NCBI RefSeq assembly: GCF_029946005.1
Contig: NZ_JAQSDR010000030.1
Span: forward strand, 1-64,000
DNA: 64,000 nucleotides
Reading direction: 5' to 3'
From: Aquabacterium sp.
Lineage (GTDB): Bacteria; Pseudomonadota; Gammaproteobacteria; Burkholderiales; Burkholderiaceae_C
Below, in pieces: positions 34,792 to 44,861 of this stretch. Under the pieces are notes generated by a model. That model was not told the origin of the DNA and did no database searches. It saw only the letters and a program-made list of their open reading frames with translations. Position 1 is the first letter of the stretch. Each line of letters begins with the position of its first letter. The translations under genes and the position numbers were made by a program.

Positions 34792-36470
34792 AGCGCTTCG
34801 CCCAGTTGTTCGAAGCCCTCGACAGCAGCACTTCGACCACGGCCAAAACCCAGGCCCTGGTGGCGTATTTCCAAAGCGCGCCTGCGGCCGACGCGGCCTG
34901 GGCCCTCTACTTCCTGGCCGGGGGCAAGCCCAGGCAGACGGTGCCCACGGGCGTGATCCGAACCGCGGCCCGCGAGCACGCCAGCATCCCTGAATGGCTG
35001 TTCGACGAAAGCTACGACGTGGTCGGCGACCTGGCCGAAACCATTGCCCACATCCTGCCGCCCGCCAAGCAACTGACCGACGTGGCCCTGCACCGCTGGA
35101 TGGAAGAACGGCTGCTGTCCTTGCGTGGCCGCGAGCCCGCATCGACCATGGCCGCCCTGCAAGGCTATTGGGACGAGCTGGACACGCCGGGCCGCTTCCT
35201 GCTCACCAAGCTCATCGGTGGCGGCTTTCGGGTGGGCGTGGCACGCAACCTGGTGCTGCGCGCGCTCGCCCAGGTGACCGGCCTGGACGCCAAGCACCTG
35301 GCGCAGCGCCTGATGGGCTACACCGACAAGCAGCATGTGCCCACGGCCGCGCGCTACGAGGCCTTGTCCGACCCCGAATCGCCATCGCAGGCGGCGGGCC
35401 AGCCTTACCCCTTCTTCCTGGCTCATCCACTGCAAGCCCCGGTCGACACCCTGGGCCCGATCACTGACTGGCTGGTCGAATGGAAGTGGGACGGCATCCG
35501 GGCGCAGTTCATCAAGCGGGGCGCCGAGTCCTGGTTGTGGTCACGCGGCGAAGACCTGCTCAATGGCCGCTTCCCGGAGCTGGATTCGATGGCGCAGGTC
35601 TTGCCTGATCACACCGTGATCGATGGCGAAATCGTGGCCTGGAAAGACGGCCATGTGCAGCCTTTCGCGGCCCTGCAAAAACGCATTGGCCGCAAGACGC
35701 TGAGCAAAGCCATCCTGGCCGAATGCCCCGTGGCCTTCCTGGCCTACGACCTGATCGAGCACCAGGGCGAAGACTGCCGGGCGTGGCCGCAATGGCGGCG
35801 GCGTGAGCAACTGGATGCCCTGATCAGCGCGCCCGCCCTGCCGCAAACCGACCTGCCACTGGAAGCCCCCATCGAGCCCCACATCCTGCCCGCGCCCCGG
35901 GCACCGCTGCAACTTTCGCCCCTCGTCACCGCCCCCGATTGGGCCACCCTGGCCGAGTGGCGCGAAGAGTCGCGCCGCCGTGGCGTGGAGGGTTTCATGC
36001 TCAAGCGCCGCGACAGCCTGTACGGCACTGGCCGAACCAAGGACGTCGGCCTGTGGTGGAAATGGAAGGTCGACCCCTTCACGATCGACGCCGTGCTCAT
36101 CTATGCGCAAAGCGGCCACGGCCGACGGGCCAACCTCTACACCGACTACACCTTCGCCGTGTGGGACGACGACCGCCTGGTGCCTTTTGCCAAAGCCTAT
36201 TCCGGCCTGACCGACGAAGAGATGCGCCAGGTGGACCAGCGCATCCGCCAGACCACCATCGAGAAGTTCGGGCCGGTGCGCAGCGTCACGCCCACGCTGG
36301 TGGTTGAGCTCGGCTTTGAAGGCATCCAGGCCTCCAGCCGCCACAAGAGCGGCCTGGCCGTGCGCTTCCCGCGCATGCTACGGCTGCGCTGGGACAAGCC
36401 CGTGAAGGACGCCGACACCTTGGTCAACTTGCGCGCCCTGATCCCCACCCCGGACGCCCAGGCCGCATGA
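34788..36470 (+). CDS. ATP-dependent DNA ligase of the ligase-associated cassette
   Basis: A 560-residue ligase: N-terminal DNA-binding helical domain, adenylation domain with nucleotidyl lysine K233 ([10 protein letters not shown]), [22 protein letters not shown] and the [16 protein letters not shown] motif, then an OB fold. It seals nicks with ATP and is additional to the NAD-dependent replicative ligase. It overlaps both neighbours by four bases, so the four proteins are strongly coupled. Confidence 0.94.
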   Translation: MKRFAQLFEALDSSTSTTAKTQALVAYFQSAPAADAAWALYFLAGGKPRQTVPTGVIRTAAREHASIPEWLFDESYDVVGDLAETIAHILPPAKQLTDVALHRWMEERLLSLRGREPASTMAALQGYWDELDTPGRFLLTKLIGGGFRVGVARNLVLRALAQVTGLDAKHLAQRLMGYTDKQHVPTAARYEALSDPESPSQAAGQPYPFFLAHPLQAPVDTLGPITDWLVEWKWDGIRAQFIKRGAESWLWSRGEDLLNGRFPELDSMAQVLPDHTVIDGEIVAWKDGHVQPFAALQKRIGRKTLSKAILAECPVAFLAYDLIEHQGEDCRAWPQWRRREQLDALISAPALPQTDLPLEAPIEPHILPAPRAPLQLSPLVTAPDWATLAEWREESRRRGVEGFMLKRRDSLYGTGRTKDVGLWWKWKVDPFTIDAVLIYAQSGHGRRANLYTDYTFAVWDDDRLVPFAKAYSGLTDEEMRQVDQRIRQTTIEKFGPVRSVTPTLVVELGFEGIQASSRHKSGLAVRFPRMLRLRWDKPVKDADTLVNLRALIPTPDAQAA

Positions 36471-38908
36471 GCCGCCAGCCTGCGGCCTCCTGGCTGGCGG
36501 CCAAAGGCTGGGCACCGTTCGCCTTTCAGACCGAGGTGTGGCAGGCCATGGCCCAGGGCGACAGCGGCCTGCTGCATGCCACCACGGGCGCGGGCAAGAC
36601 TTACGCGGTGTGGTTGGGCGCCCTGCAAGCTCTGGGGCCAGCGCACCCGGGCACACGTGGCGCACCGCCCCTCACCGCGCTGTGGATCACGCCGATGAGG
36701 GCCCTGGCGTCCGACACCTTGACGGCCTTGCTCGCCCCTTTGCCCGAGCTGGCACCTCGGTGGACGCTGGACATGCGCACCGGCGACACCACCAGCGCGG
36801 CCCGTGCACGGCAAGCCAAGCGCCTGCCCACGGCCCTGGTCACCACGCCTGAAAGCCTGAGCCTGCTGCTCACCCAGCCCGAGGCCGCCCAACAGTTGGG
36901 GAGCGTGCAACTGGTGGTGGTCGATGAGTGGCACGAACTCATCGCCAACAAGCGCGGCGTGCAGGTGCAACTGGCCCTCGCCCGCTTGAAGCAATGGAAT
37001 CCTCACCTGATGGTGTGGGGCTTGTCGGCCACCTTGGGCAAGCTGAGCGAGGCACGCGACACCCTCACCGGCCCGGCTGGCCGCATCGTGCAAGGCCAGT
37101 TGCCCAAGGCCTTGACGATCGACACGCTCTTGCCCGACGAGGTGCAGCGCTTCCCGTGGGCGGGCCACTTGGGCCTGCGCATGGTGCCCGCCGTGGTCCG
37201 CGAGATTGAGGCCAGCCGCAACAGCCTGGTCTTCACCAACACCCGATCACAGGCGGAGCTTTGGTACCAAGCCCTGCTGGAAGCCAGGCCCGACTGGTCG
37301 GGCCTGATCGCCCTGCACCACGGCTCATTGGACCGCGGCGTGCGCGAATGGGTTGAGGCCGGGCTCAAGGCGGGCACCTTGAAAGCCGTGGTGGCCACCT
37401 CCAGCCTGGACCTGGGCGTGGACTTCTCGCCCGTGGAGCGCGTGCTGCAGATCGGCTCGGCCAAGGGCGTGGCCCGCCTGCTGCAACGCGCGGGTCGGTC
37501 GGGTCACGCGCCGGGCCAGCCTTCGCGCATCACGCTGGTCCCCACGCACAGCATTGAGCTTCTGGAGGCCGCCGCCGCGCGCCGCGCCGTCAAGCAAGGC
37601 CACATCGAGGCCCGCACCAGCCCGGACAAGCCCTTTGACGTGCTGGTCCAACACGTGGTCACCGTGGCCCTGGGGGGCGGCTTCGACTGCCAGGCGCTGT
37701 TCGAAGAAGTGCGCACCACGCACGCCTACCAACACCTCACGCCCGACGAATGGACCTGGGTACTTGACTTCGCCGGACGCGGCGGGGACTCTTTGCAGGC
37801 CTACCCCGACTACCGCCGCATCAAGGCCGACGCGCAGGGTCGTTACCACCTCGTCAACCCCCAACTGGCGCGCCGACACCGCATGTCGGTGGGCACCATC
37901 GTGAGCGACGCCAGCCTCAAGGTGTCCTACCTGCGCGGCCCCGTGCTGGGCACCGTGGAAGAAAACTTCATCGCCCGCCTGCGCCCACGTGATTGTTTTC
38001 TGTTCGCGGGCCGTTTGCTGGAGTTGGTCAAGGTGCACGACATGACGGCCTACGTGCGCCTAGCCAAAGGGCAACGGCCTGCCGTGCCGCGCTGGAACGG
38101 CGGCAAGATGCCGATGTCTTCCGAGCTGGCGCACGCCATGCTGGAAGAACTGGCCGACTTCGCGTCCAAGCCCGAAGAAGGACCGCACCCACCCGAGATC
38201 CAGGCACTGCGGCCCTTGCTGGCCGTGCAACAAAGCTGGTCATCCCTGCCCACACCCGACACCGTGCTGGTCGAAAGCCTGAAGTCGCGCGAAGGCCACC
38301 ACCTGTACATCTACCCCTTCGCGGGCCGACAGGTCAACCTGGCCTTGGCCACACTGTGGGCCTATCGGTTTGGTCAAATCGCGCCGCGCACTTTCTCCAT
38401 CTCGTTCAATGACTATGGCATTGAGCTCTTGAGCACCGAGCCCGTGGACGCGCACTTGCTCCCCTCCTTGCTCAGCACCCAGAACCTGCTGCACGATGTG
38501 CTGGGCAGCCTGAACGCGGCGGAGTTGTCGCTGCGACGCTTTCGAGAGATCGCCCGCGTGTCGGGCTTGGTTTTTCCCGGCTTTCCAGGCGCACCCAAAA
38601 GCAACAAGCAAATCCAGGCCTCCAGCAGCCTGTTCTTCGAGGTGTTTCGCAAGTACGACCCTGCCAATCTGCTGCTGAACCAAGCCGAGCGCGAGGTGCT
38701 CAAGCAAGAGTACGAGCTGGACCGACTGGACGGCGTGCTGCAGTCCTTGCAAGCCAAGCGGTGGCAGGTGAACACCTTGAAGCGGTGGACCCCGTTTTCC
38801 TTCCCGCTGCTGGTGGAGCGCCTGCGCGAACGCCTGAGCACCCATCAGTTGCAGGACCGCATCCAACAGTTGCTCATCGAATTGAACGACAAGGCCAGCC
38901 AGGCCTGA
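36467..38908 (+). CDS. Ligase-associated Lhr-type DEXH helicase
   Basis: An 813-residue SF2 helicase with Walker A TGAGKT (40-45), DEWH box (153-156), SATLG motif III, and motif VI around QRAGRSGH, followed by an Lhr-core winged-helix and C-terminal region ([17 protein letters not shown]). It is an ATP-dependent 3'-5' translocase/helicase in the known family. It overlaps the ligase gene by four bases. In the cassette it probably remodels damaged DNA for the exonuclease and ligase. Confidence 0.94.
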   Translation: MSRQPAASWLAAKGWAPFAFQTEVWQAMAQGDSGLLHATTGAGKTYAVWLGALQALGPAHPGTRGAPPLTALWITPMRALASDTLTALLAPLPELAPRWTLDMRTGDTTSAARARQAKRLPTALVTTPESLSLLLTQPEAAQQLGSVQLVVVDEWHELIANKRGVQVQLALARLKQWNPHLMVWGLSATLGKLSEARDTLTGPAGRIVQGQLPKALTIDTLLPDEVQRFPWAGHLGLRMVPAVVREIEASRNSLVFTNTRSQAELWYQALLEARPDWSGLIALHHGSLDRGVREWVEAGLKAGTLKAVVATSSLDLGVDFSPVERVLQIGSAKGVARLLQRAGRSGHAPGQPSRITLVPTHSIELLEAAAARRAVKQGHIEARTSPDKPFDVLVQHVVTVALGGGFDCQALFEEVRTTHAYQHLTPDEWTWVLDFAGRGGDSLQAYPDYRRIKADAQGRYHLVNPQLARRHRMSVGTIVSDASLKVSYLRGPVLGTVEENFIARLRPRDCFLFAGRLLELVKVHDMTAYVRLAKGQRPAVPRWNGGKMPMSSELAHAMLEELADFASKPEEGPHPPEIQALRPLLAVQQSWSSLPTPDTVLVESLKSREGHHLYIYPFAGRQVNLALATLWAYRFGQIAPRTFSISFNDYGIELLSTEPVDAHLLPSLLSTQNLLHDVLGSLNAAELSLRRFREIARVSGLVFPGFPGAPKSNKQIQASSSLFFEVFRKYDPANLLLNQAEREVLKQEYELDRLDGVLQSLQAKRWQVNTLKRWTPFSFPLLVERLRERLSTHQLQDRIQQLLIELNDKASQA

Positions 38909-38913
38909 ACCCC

Positions 38914-39621
38914 ATGGACCCACGCATGGACCACACGCTGAACTGGCCGCGCGACCCGCCAACGCGGCTCAGCCTGCAACTGATGCCCGAACGCGCGGCT
39001 TTCGACCCCGCCACCGGCACGCTCTTCGTCGCCGACGTGCACCTGGGCAAGGCCGCGGTGTTCCGCGCGCGCGGCTTGCCCGTGCCGCAAGGCACCACCA
39101 CCGGCACACTGGCCCGGCTGTCTCAGGCGCTGGACCGCTGCCAAGCCGAACACCTGGTGGTGTTGGGCGATTTCTTGCACGCCAAAGAGAGCCACGCCAG
39201 CGGCACCCTGGCAGCCTTGTCCCACTGGCGCCAGCGTCATCCACACCTGCACTGCCAGGTGATCGAAGGCAACCATGACCTGCACGCCGGCCGCGTCCAG
39301 GCCTCATTCGGCATCGAGTCGAGCACTGAGCCCTATGCCCGCGGCTTCTTGCGCGGCGTCCACCACCCGCCCGAACCGGGCAGCGGCCAAGCCCCTGACA
39401 CCCTGGCCCTGGCTGGCCATGTGCACCCGGTGCTGACTCTGCGAAGCCGCACCGACCGCCTGCGTTTGCCCATCTTCTGGTTGCACCAAGGCGTGCTCAC
39501 CCTGCCTGCGTTTGGCGAGTTCACGGGGGGCTTCGCCATCGACCCGGCCGCACAGCCCGAAGGTGAAGCATTCGTGGTCGGCCAACAAGTGCTACCGCTG
39601 GGCCGTAAAACCAAACACTAG
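38914..39621 (+). CDS. Ligase-associated metallophosphoesterase
   Basis: A 235-residue calcineurin-like phosphoesterase with metal motifs DVHLG, GDFLH, GNHD and GHVHP. Members of this family in the same cassette remove phosphate or cyclic-phosphate groups from nucleic-acid ends. I chose the ATG at 38914, five bases after the helicase stop. It is the last gene of the cassette. Confidence 0.9.
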   Translation: MDPRMDHTLNWPRDPPTRLSLQLMPERAAFDPATGTLFVADVHLGKAAVFRARGLPVPQGTTTGTLARLSQALDRCQAEHLVVLGDFLHAKESHASGTLAALSHWRQRHPHLHCQVIEGNHDLHAGRVQASFGIESSTEPYARGFLRGVHHPPEPGSGQAPDTLALAGHVHPVLTLRSRTDRLRLPIFWLHQGVLTLPAFGEFTGGFAIDPAAQPEGEAFVVGQQVLPLGRKTKH

Positions 39622-39659
39622 GGATTGCCCGTGTCGCGTTATATGACTGCAGGTGGATT

Positions 39660-39680
39660 CCCCCTGCTCAAATGAGGGGG
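39660..39680. other. Hairpin-forming inverted repeat after the repair cassette
   Basis: CCCCC and GGGGG arms with inner CTCA/TGAG can pair across a short loop, 38 bases downstream of the metallophosphoesterase stop. There is no T-tract, so it is not a convincing intrinsic terminator; it could attenuate readthrough. Confidence 0.3.
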
Positions 39681-39796
39681 TCGCGGTGGCCCTGAACCGA
39701 CAAACCCGCGCTTCCCGCCTTACGCCACCCTTGGCGCTTGCTTAAAGTCAAAGCACCCCATGGCTGCTTTGCCGTACAAGCTTTAGGAATTTCTCC

Positions 39797-42628
39797 ATGC
39801 CCACCCCCCTTCGCCAAGCGCTGCGCAAGACCTTCCTCTTCTCCGTCCTGTCGACCGCGCTCCTGTGGTCTGGCGCGCAGGCGGCCTCACCCTCGTTCCT
39901 GGCCTTCGAAAGCGGCCATGTGCGCCCCCTGGCCCAGTCGCCCGACGGCACGCGCTTGTTCGCCGTCAACACGCCGAACAACACGCTGGATGTGTTCAAC
40001 ATCACCAGCAACGGCCTGCAACTGCTCGCCCGCATCCCCGTGGGCCTGGAGCCGGTGGCCGTGGCCGCCCGCAGCAACAACGAAGTCTGGGTGGTCAACC
40101 ACCTGTCGGACAGCGTCAGCATCGTCAAGCTGGACGGCGCTCCCCGGGTCACGCAGACCCTCTTGGTGGGCGACGAGCCCCGCGACATCGTCTTCGCCGG
40201 CTCGCCTGCCCGCGCCTTCATCACCACGGCGCACCGGGGCCAGCAGCGCATGGACCCTTCGCTGAAAAACGTGCCCGGCGCGGGTGATCCCAAGCTGACC
40301 ACCGCCGGCATCGGCCGCGCCGACGTCTGGGTCTTCAACCCCGCCAGCGTGGGCAGCTACGCCGTGGGTGGCGTTCCCCTGCGCATCATGAGCTTCTTCG
40401 CCGACACGCCGCGCGCCCTGGCCGTCAGCCCGGACCGCAACACCGTCTACGTGGCCGCCTTCAAGTCAGGCAACGAAACCTCGTCGCTCAATGAAGAGGT
40501 GATCTGCGACAGCTTCGATTTGAAGATGCCCTGCTTCGTCAAAGGCAAGCTCATGCCCGGCGGCCGTTTGGGCCCGCAGACCAATGCCGAAGGCAAGCCC
40601 GCCCCCAAGACCGGGATGCTGGTCAAGTACAACAACGCCACCAAGCGCTGGGAAGACGAGGTGGGCCGCAACTGGAACCCCGCCGTCGAGTTCACCCTGC
40701 CCGACAAGGACGTGTTCGCCGTCGATGCCAACGCCTTGACCGAGAAGGTGGCCTTTCCCCACGTGGGCACCGTGCTGTTCAACATGGTGACCAACCCCGT
40801 CAGCGGCAAACTGTACGTGACCAACACCGAGTCCAACAACATGACCCGGTTTGAAGGCTCGGGCAAGTTCGGCGGCTCCACGGTGCAGGGCAAGCTGGCC
40901 ATGGCGCGTGTGACGGTGATCTCCGGCTCGACCGTGTCACCGCGCCACCTCAACAAGCACATCGACTACAGCAAGCTGGTCACCAATCCTGGCTTTGACC
41001 CCACCACCAAGAACCACAGCCTGGCCAGCCCCCTGGAGATGGCCGTGACCAAGGATGGCCGCACCCTGTACGTGGCCGCCTACGGCTCCAGCCGCATTGG
41101 CGTGTTCGACACGGCCGAGCTGGAGGCCAATACCTTCAACCCACGCACCGCCAGCGCCAACTACATCAATGTGAGCGGCGGCGGACCGAGCGGTGTGGTG
41201 CTCGATGAAGCACGCGGCCGCATGTACGTGATGACTCGTTTCGACAATGCGGTGAAGGTGGTCAACCTAGCCACACGCACCGAGATTGCCCAAGCCCCTT
41301 TGGTCAATCCCGAACCCGCCAACATCATCGCTGGGCGCCCCTTCCTGTATGACGCCCAGCGCTCGTCGGCCAATGGCGAAGCTTCATGCGCCAGTTGCCA
41401 CACCTTCGGCGACACCGACGACCTGGCCTGGGACCTGGGTGACCCCGATGGCCTGGTCACGAAGAGCCCCATTCCCAGCCGGTTCACCTCCGACCTCGCC
41501 TTCCCGATCGCCAAGCTCATCTTCGGCGTGAAGAACAAGATCAACGGCAGCGATGACCCCAAGGACTTCCATCCCATCAAGGGCCCCATGACCACGCAAA
41601 CCCTGCGCGGCATGGTCAACGCAGGCGCCATGCACTGGCGTGGCGACCGCGCCGTGGGCGCCTTTGGCACCTCGGCCACCGACACGAACCTGTCCTTCAA
41701 GAACTTCTCGGTGGCGTTTGAAGGCCTGCTCGGCAACCCGGCCCCGATGAGCGAGGCGGAGATGCAGACCTTCGCGGACTTCCAACTCGCGGTGCAACTG
41801 CCGCCCAACCCGATTCGCAACCTGGACAACTCGCTGACCCCGGCCCAGAAGCGCGGCTTTGAGTTCTACTTTGGCGACCGTCCTTCAGATGGCTTCAAGA
41901 TCCTGCGGGCCGATGGCACGTCGATCACGCCCAGCAACAACTGCAATGGCTGCCACACCGTGGATCCGGCCAAGGGCCTGTATGGCACGGGTGGCGATCA
42001 AAGTTTCGAAGGCAACTCGCAGATCTTCAAGATCCCGCACCTGCGCAACATGTACACCAAGGTCGGGCGCTTCGGCACACCTGCGGTGCCCTTCTCCAGC
42101 GCGCCTGGTTCGGGCTTCATGGGGCCCCAGGTCAGGGGCTACGGCTTCATCAACGATGGCACGGTGGACTTGTTGGCCCACTTCTTCACGGTCCGCGTGT
42201 TCCAGCCCACCTTGAACTCGGGCTTCCCGCTCATCAACCCGGACGCCACGCGCCGCGATGTGGCGGACTACATGCACGCCTTCGACAGCGACCTGGCGCC
42301 CATCGTGGGCCAGCAAGTCACGCTGGCGTCTTACAACCCCGTGGCCGTGAACCCGCGCATCGACCTGCTCATCCAACGCGCCCGCACCCCCTTCGTGTCC
42401 AAGGAACTGGGCGGCAACGTGACCGAATGCGAACTGGTGGCCCAGGTGGTTGAAGCTGGCACCAGGCGCGGCTATGTGTACGACGTGGCGGGCGCGGCTT
42501 TCGTGGCCGTGGATGGGACACGGCGCAGTGATGCGGCCCTGCGCTCACTGGCTGGCGTCCCTGGTCAGGAAGTGACCTACACCTGCACGCCACCCGGATC
42601 GGGCAAGCGCATCGCTTTCAGCAGCTGA
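39797..42628 (+). CDS. Beta-propeller dihaem cytochrome protein
   Basis: A 943-residue exported protein with a signal peptide (ending near AQAA). Residues about 35-500 form YVTN/WD-like beta-propeller repeats (RLFAVNTPNNTLDVFNI, EVWVVNHLSDSVSIVKL, KLYVTNTESNNM). The C-terminal half is cytochrome-like with haem motifs CASCH (531-535) and CNGCH (716-720), the arrangement seen in MauG/peroxidase-related proteins. It is a periplasmic redox enzyme of unknown substrate. Convergent with the helicase gene; the two stop ends overlap by 11 bases. Confidence 0.87.
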   Translation: MPTPLRQALRKTFLFSVLSTALLWSGAQAASPSFLAFESGHVRPLAQSPDGTRLFAVNTPNNTLDVFNITSNGLQLLARIPVGLEPVAVAARSNNEVWVVNHLSDSVSIVKLDGAPRVTQTLLVGDEPRDIVFAGSPARAFITTAHRGQQRMDPSLKNVPGAGDPKLTTAGIGRADVWVFNPASVGSYAVGGVPLRIMSFFADTPRALAVSPDRNTVYVAAFKSGNETSSLNEEVICDSFDLKMPCFVKGKLMPGGRLGPQTNAEGKPAPKTGMLVKYNNATKRWEDEVGRNWNPAVEFTLPDKDVFAVDANALTEKVAFPHVGTVLFNMVTNPVSGKLYVTNTESNNMTRFEGSGKFGGSTVQGKLAMARVTVISGSTVSPRHLNKHIDYSKLVTNPGFDPTTKNHSLASPLEMAVTKDGRTLYVAAYGSSRIGVFDTAELEANTFNPRTASANYINVSGGGPSGVVLDEARGRMYVMTRFDNAVKVVNLATRTEIAQAPLVNPEPANIIAGRPFLYDAQRSSANGEASCASCHTFGDTDDLAWDLGDPDGLVTKSPIPSRFTSDLAFPIAKLIFGVKNKINGSDDPKDFHPIKGPMTTQTLRGMVNAGAMHWRGDRAVGAFGTSATDTNLSFKNFSVAFEGLLGNPAPMSEAEMQTFADFQLAVQLPPNPIRNLDNSLTPAQKRGFEFYFGDRPSDGFKILRADGTSITPSNNCNGCHTVDPAKGLYGTGGDQSFEGNSQIFKIPHLRNMYTKVGRFGTPAVPFSSAPGSGFMGPQVRGYGFINDGTVDLLAHFFTVRVFQPTLNSGFPLINPDATRRDVADYMHAFDSDLAPIVGQQVTLASYNPVAVNPRIDLLIQRARTPFVSKELGGNVTECELVAQVVEAGTRRGYVYDVAGAAFVAVDGTRRSDAALRSLAGVPGQEVTYTCTPPGSGKRIAFSS

Positions 42629-44861
42629 CCCGCCACCAGCCGGGCAACAAGCTGCGCACCTCGGGTCGGCCAAATCGGTCGTCCATGAGGTGCACCACAC
42701 CCCGGTCGGTCTGGGTGCGGATCACGCGTCCCGCCGCCTGCACCACCTTTTGCAAACCGGGGTACAGGTAGGTGTAGGCGTAGCCATCGCCAAACAGGTC
42801 GGCCATGCGCAGGCGGATCTGCTCATTGACCGGGTTGACCTGGGGCAAGCCCAGGGTGGCGATGAAGGCACCGATCAGGCGTTGCCCGGCCAGGTCAATG
42901 CCCTCGGCGAACGAGCCACCCAGCACCGCAAAGCCCATGCCCTGCCCGTCTTCGGTGAAGCGCGCCAGGAACTGGGCCTGGTCACCTTCGCTCATGCGCC
43001 GTGACTGCTTCCAGGTGGTGACTTGCGGCATGCGCGCGGCCCACAAAGCGGCCACCTCGTCCAGATAATCGAAGCTGCTGAAAAAAGCGAGGTAGTTGCC
43101 GGGCTGCTGCCCGTACTGCCGGGCCATCACGTCCACCACCTTGGGCAAGGACGCCAGGCGGTGCTGGTAGCGGGTTGAAATGTTGGCCGCTACCTGAACC
43201 GCCAATTGCTCATGGCTGAAAGGCGAGTCCACATCGATCCACGCGGTGCTGTCGGGCAGGCCCAACAAGTCGCCATAGAACCGCTGAGGCTGCAAGGTGG
43301 CCGAGAACAAAGTGACCGAGTGCGCATTGGCAAAACGCGGCCGCAGGAAACTGGCGGGCACCACGTTGCGAATGCACAAGGTGGACTGCTTACCGCCCTT
43401 GGTGATGTCGAACAGCGAATGCTCACCAAAGGATTCGCTCAGGCGTGTGAAGTGCAAGGCCTCGAAGTAGAAGTTCTGCAAGGCTTCATCGACCAGGGTG
43501 GGGTGCTCGCTGAGGTGTTCGGTGATGGCGTTGGTGGCCTGCTGCAGCTTGAACATGAAGGCCTCGGGCAGCTGGGCATGCACCTGGTAGTCGTCCAGTT
43601 GACCGTGGTGAGTGGCGTTCCAGCCCTTGTGCAAGCGGTCGAGCATTTTCTTGACCGGGACCGGTGCCGAACGGCGCGCCGCGCCCAGGCTGGCTTGGCT
43701 CAAGGCCGCCGTGTACATCTTGCGGGCCCGCTCGACCAGGTTGTGCGCCTCGTCCACCAGCACGCTGACGCGCCAGGGCTGGCCCACGGCCAAGCCATGC
43801 AGCAAGGCGTTCAGGTCGAAGTAGTGGTTGTAGTCGCCCACCACCGCATCGCTCCACTTCACCATTTCCTGGCCCAGGTAGTAGGGGCAGACCTGGTGGG
43901 CCAGGGCCACCGTGCGCAGCGTGGCCTTGTCCAGGGTGCCGGCCGCGGCGGCGGCCGCGCGGGCCTGCGGCAGGCGGTCGTAAAAGCCTTGCGCCAAAGG
44001 GCAGGAGGCGCCATGGCAGGCCTTGTCGGGGTGTTCGCAGGCCTTGTCTTTGGCGACCAGCTCAATGACCCGCAAAGGCAAGGCGGGCGCGCTGCACTTG
44101 ATCAATGCCAGCGCGCTCAAGGCCACACCGCGCCCCGAGGTCTTGGCCGTCAGGAAGAACACCTTGTCCAGCTTTTGGGCCGGGCAGGCCTTGAGCAAGG
44201 GAAAAACCGTGCCGATGGTTTTGCCGATGCCCGTGGGGGCCTGAACCATCAGACAGCGACCTGCGCTGTTGGCCTTGTAGACCGCCTCGGCCAAAGCGCG
44301 CTGACCGATTCGGAACTCGGTGTGCGGAAACGGCAAAGCGGTGAGTGCCCAATCGCGGGCGGTGCGGTGCGCCAATTCCTGATCGGCCCAGTGCAGGAAG
44401 CGCTCGCATTGCGCTTCAAAGTGCTCTTGCAGGACCGCGGCGGTGCAAGGTTGGCACAACATGGTCTCGTCCTGCGAGCCAATGTCGAAATACACCAATG
44501 CCAGCTCCACCTCGCTCAGGCCACGCGCTTGGCACAGCAGCCAGCCATAGACCATGAGCTGTGCCCAATGCAGTTGGCGGTGGTTGTCGGGCTGGCGGTC
44601 CAGACGGCCCCGGAAGGTTTTGACCTCTTCCAGGCGGTTCAGCTGCGGGTCATAACCATCGGCCCGACCACGAACCAGCAAGTGCTGGTGCTCGCCACTC
44701 AAACTGATTTCGGACTCGTACCCCGGCCCCCGGCGCGAAGCCACCAACTGGTGGCCGGCGATGCCCTCTTGCGCGGTGGGCGAGGGCGTGAAGCGCAGGT
44801 CCAGGTCGCCCTGCTTGGCGGTGAACTCGCATAAGGCCCGGACCGCCACCGTGTACTTCAA
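42618..44861 (-). CDS. XPD/DinG-type helicase fused to RecB-family nuclease
   Basis: A 747-residue SF2 helicase. Residues 1-165 form a RecB/Cas4-type nuclease: H37, D68, ExK at E79-K81 and Q101-x3-Y105. Walker A APTGIGKT (208-215) follows, then a cysteine cluster (ACEH, KACH, ASCP, VCPYYLG) typical of the XPD/DinG 4Fe-4S domain, DEAH (VDEAHNL) and a C-terminal motif VI region with GRVIRTQTDRG. Such helicases unwind 5'-3' and act on R-loops or damaged DNA; here unwinding and cutting are in one chain. It overlaps the upstream nuclease-like gene by four bases and is under a LexA box. Confidence 0.92.
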   Translation of the reverse strand: MKYTVAVRALCEFTAKQGDLDLRFTPSPTAQEGIAGHQLVASRRGPGYESEISLSGEHQHLLVRGRADGYDPQLNRLEEVKTFRGRLDRQPDNHRQLHWAQLMVYGWLLCQARGLSEVELALVYFDIGSQDETMLCQPCTAAVLQEHFEAQCERFLHWADQELAHRTARDWALTALPFPHTEFRIGQRALAEAVYKANSAGRCLMVQAPTGIGKTIGTVFPLLKACPAQKLDKVFFLTAKTSGRGVALSALALIKCSAPALPLRVIELVAKDKACEHPDKACHGASCPLAQGFYDRLPQARAAAAAAGTLDKATLRTVALAHQVCPYYLGQEMVKWSDAVVGDYNHYFDLNALLHGLAVGQPWRVSVLVDEAHNLVERARKMYTAALSQASLGAARRSAPVPVKKMLDRLHKGWNATHHGQLDDYQVHAQLPEAFMFKLQQATNAITEHLSEHPTLVDEALQNFYFEALHFTRLSESFGEHSLFDITKGGKQSTLCIRNVVPASFLRPRFANAHSVTLFSATLQPQRFYGDLLGLPDSTAWIDVDSPFSHEQLAVQVAANISTRYQHRLASLPKVVDVMARQYGQQPGNYLAFFSSFDYLDEVAALWAARMPQVTTWKQSRRMSEGDQAQFLARFTEDGQGMGFAVLGGSFAEGIDLAGQRLIGAFIATLGLPQVNPVNEQIRLRMADLFGDGYAYTYLYPGLQKVVQAAGRVIRTQTDRGVVHLMDDRFGRPEVRSLLPGWWRVSC

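Noticed and set aside
43206-44834. 542-codon plus-strand frame across the helicase
   Set aside because: Antisense shadow; the minus strand has intact Walker A, DEAH and Fe-S motifs.
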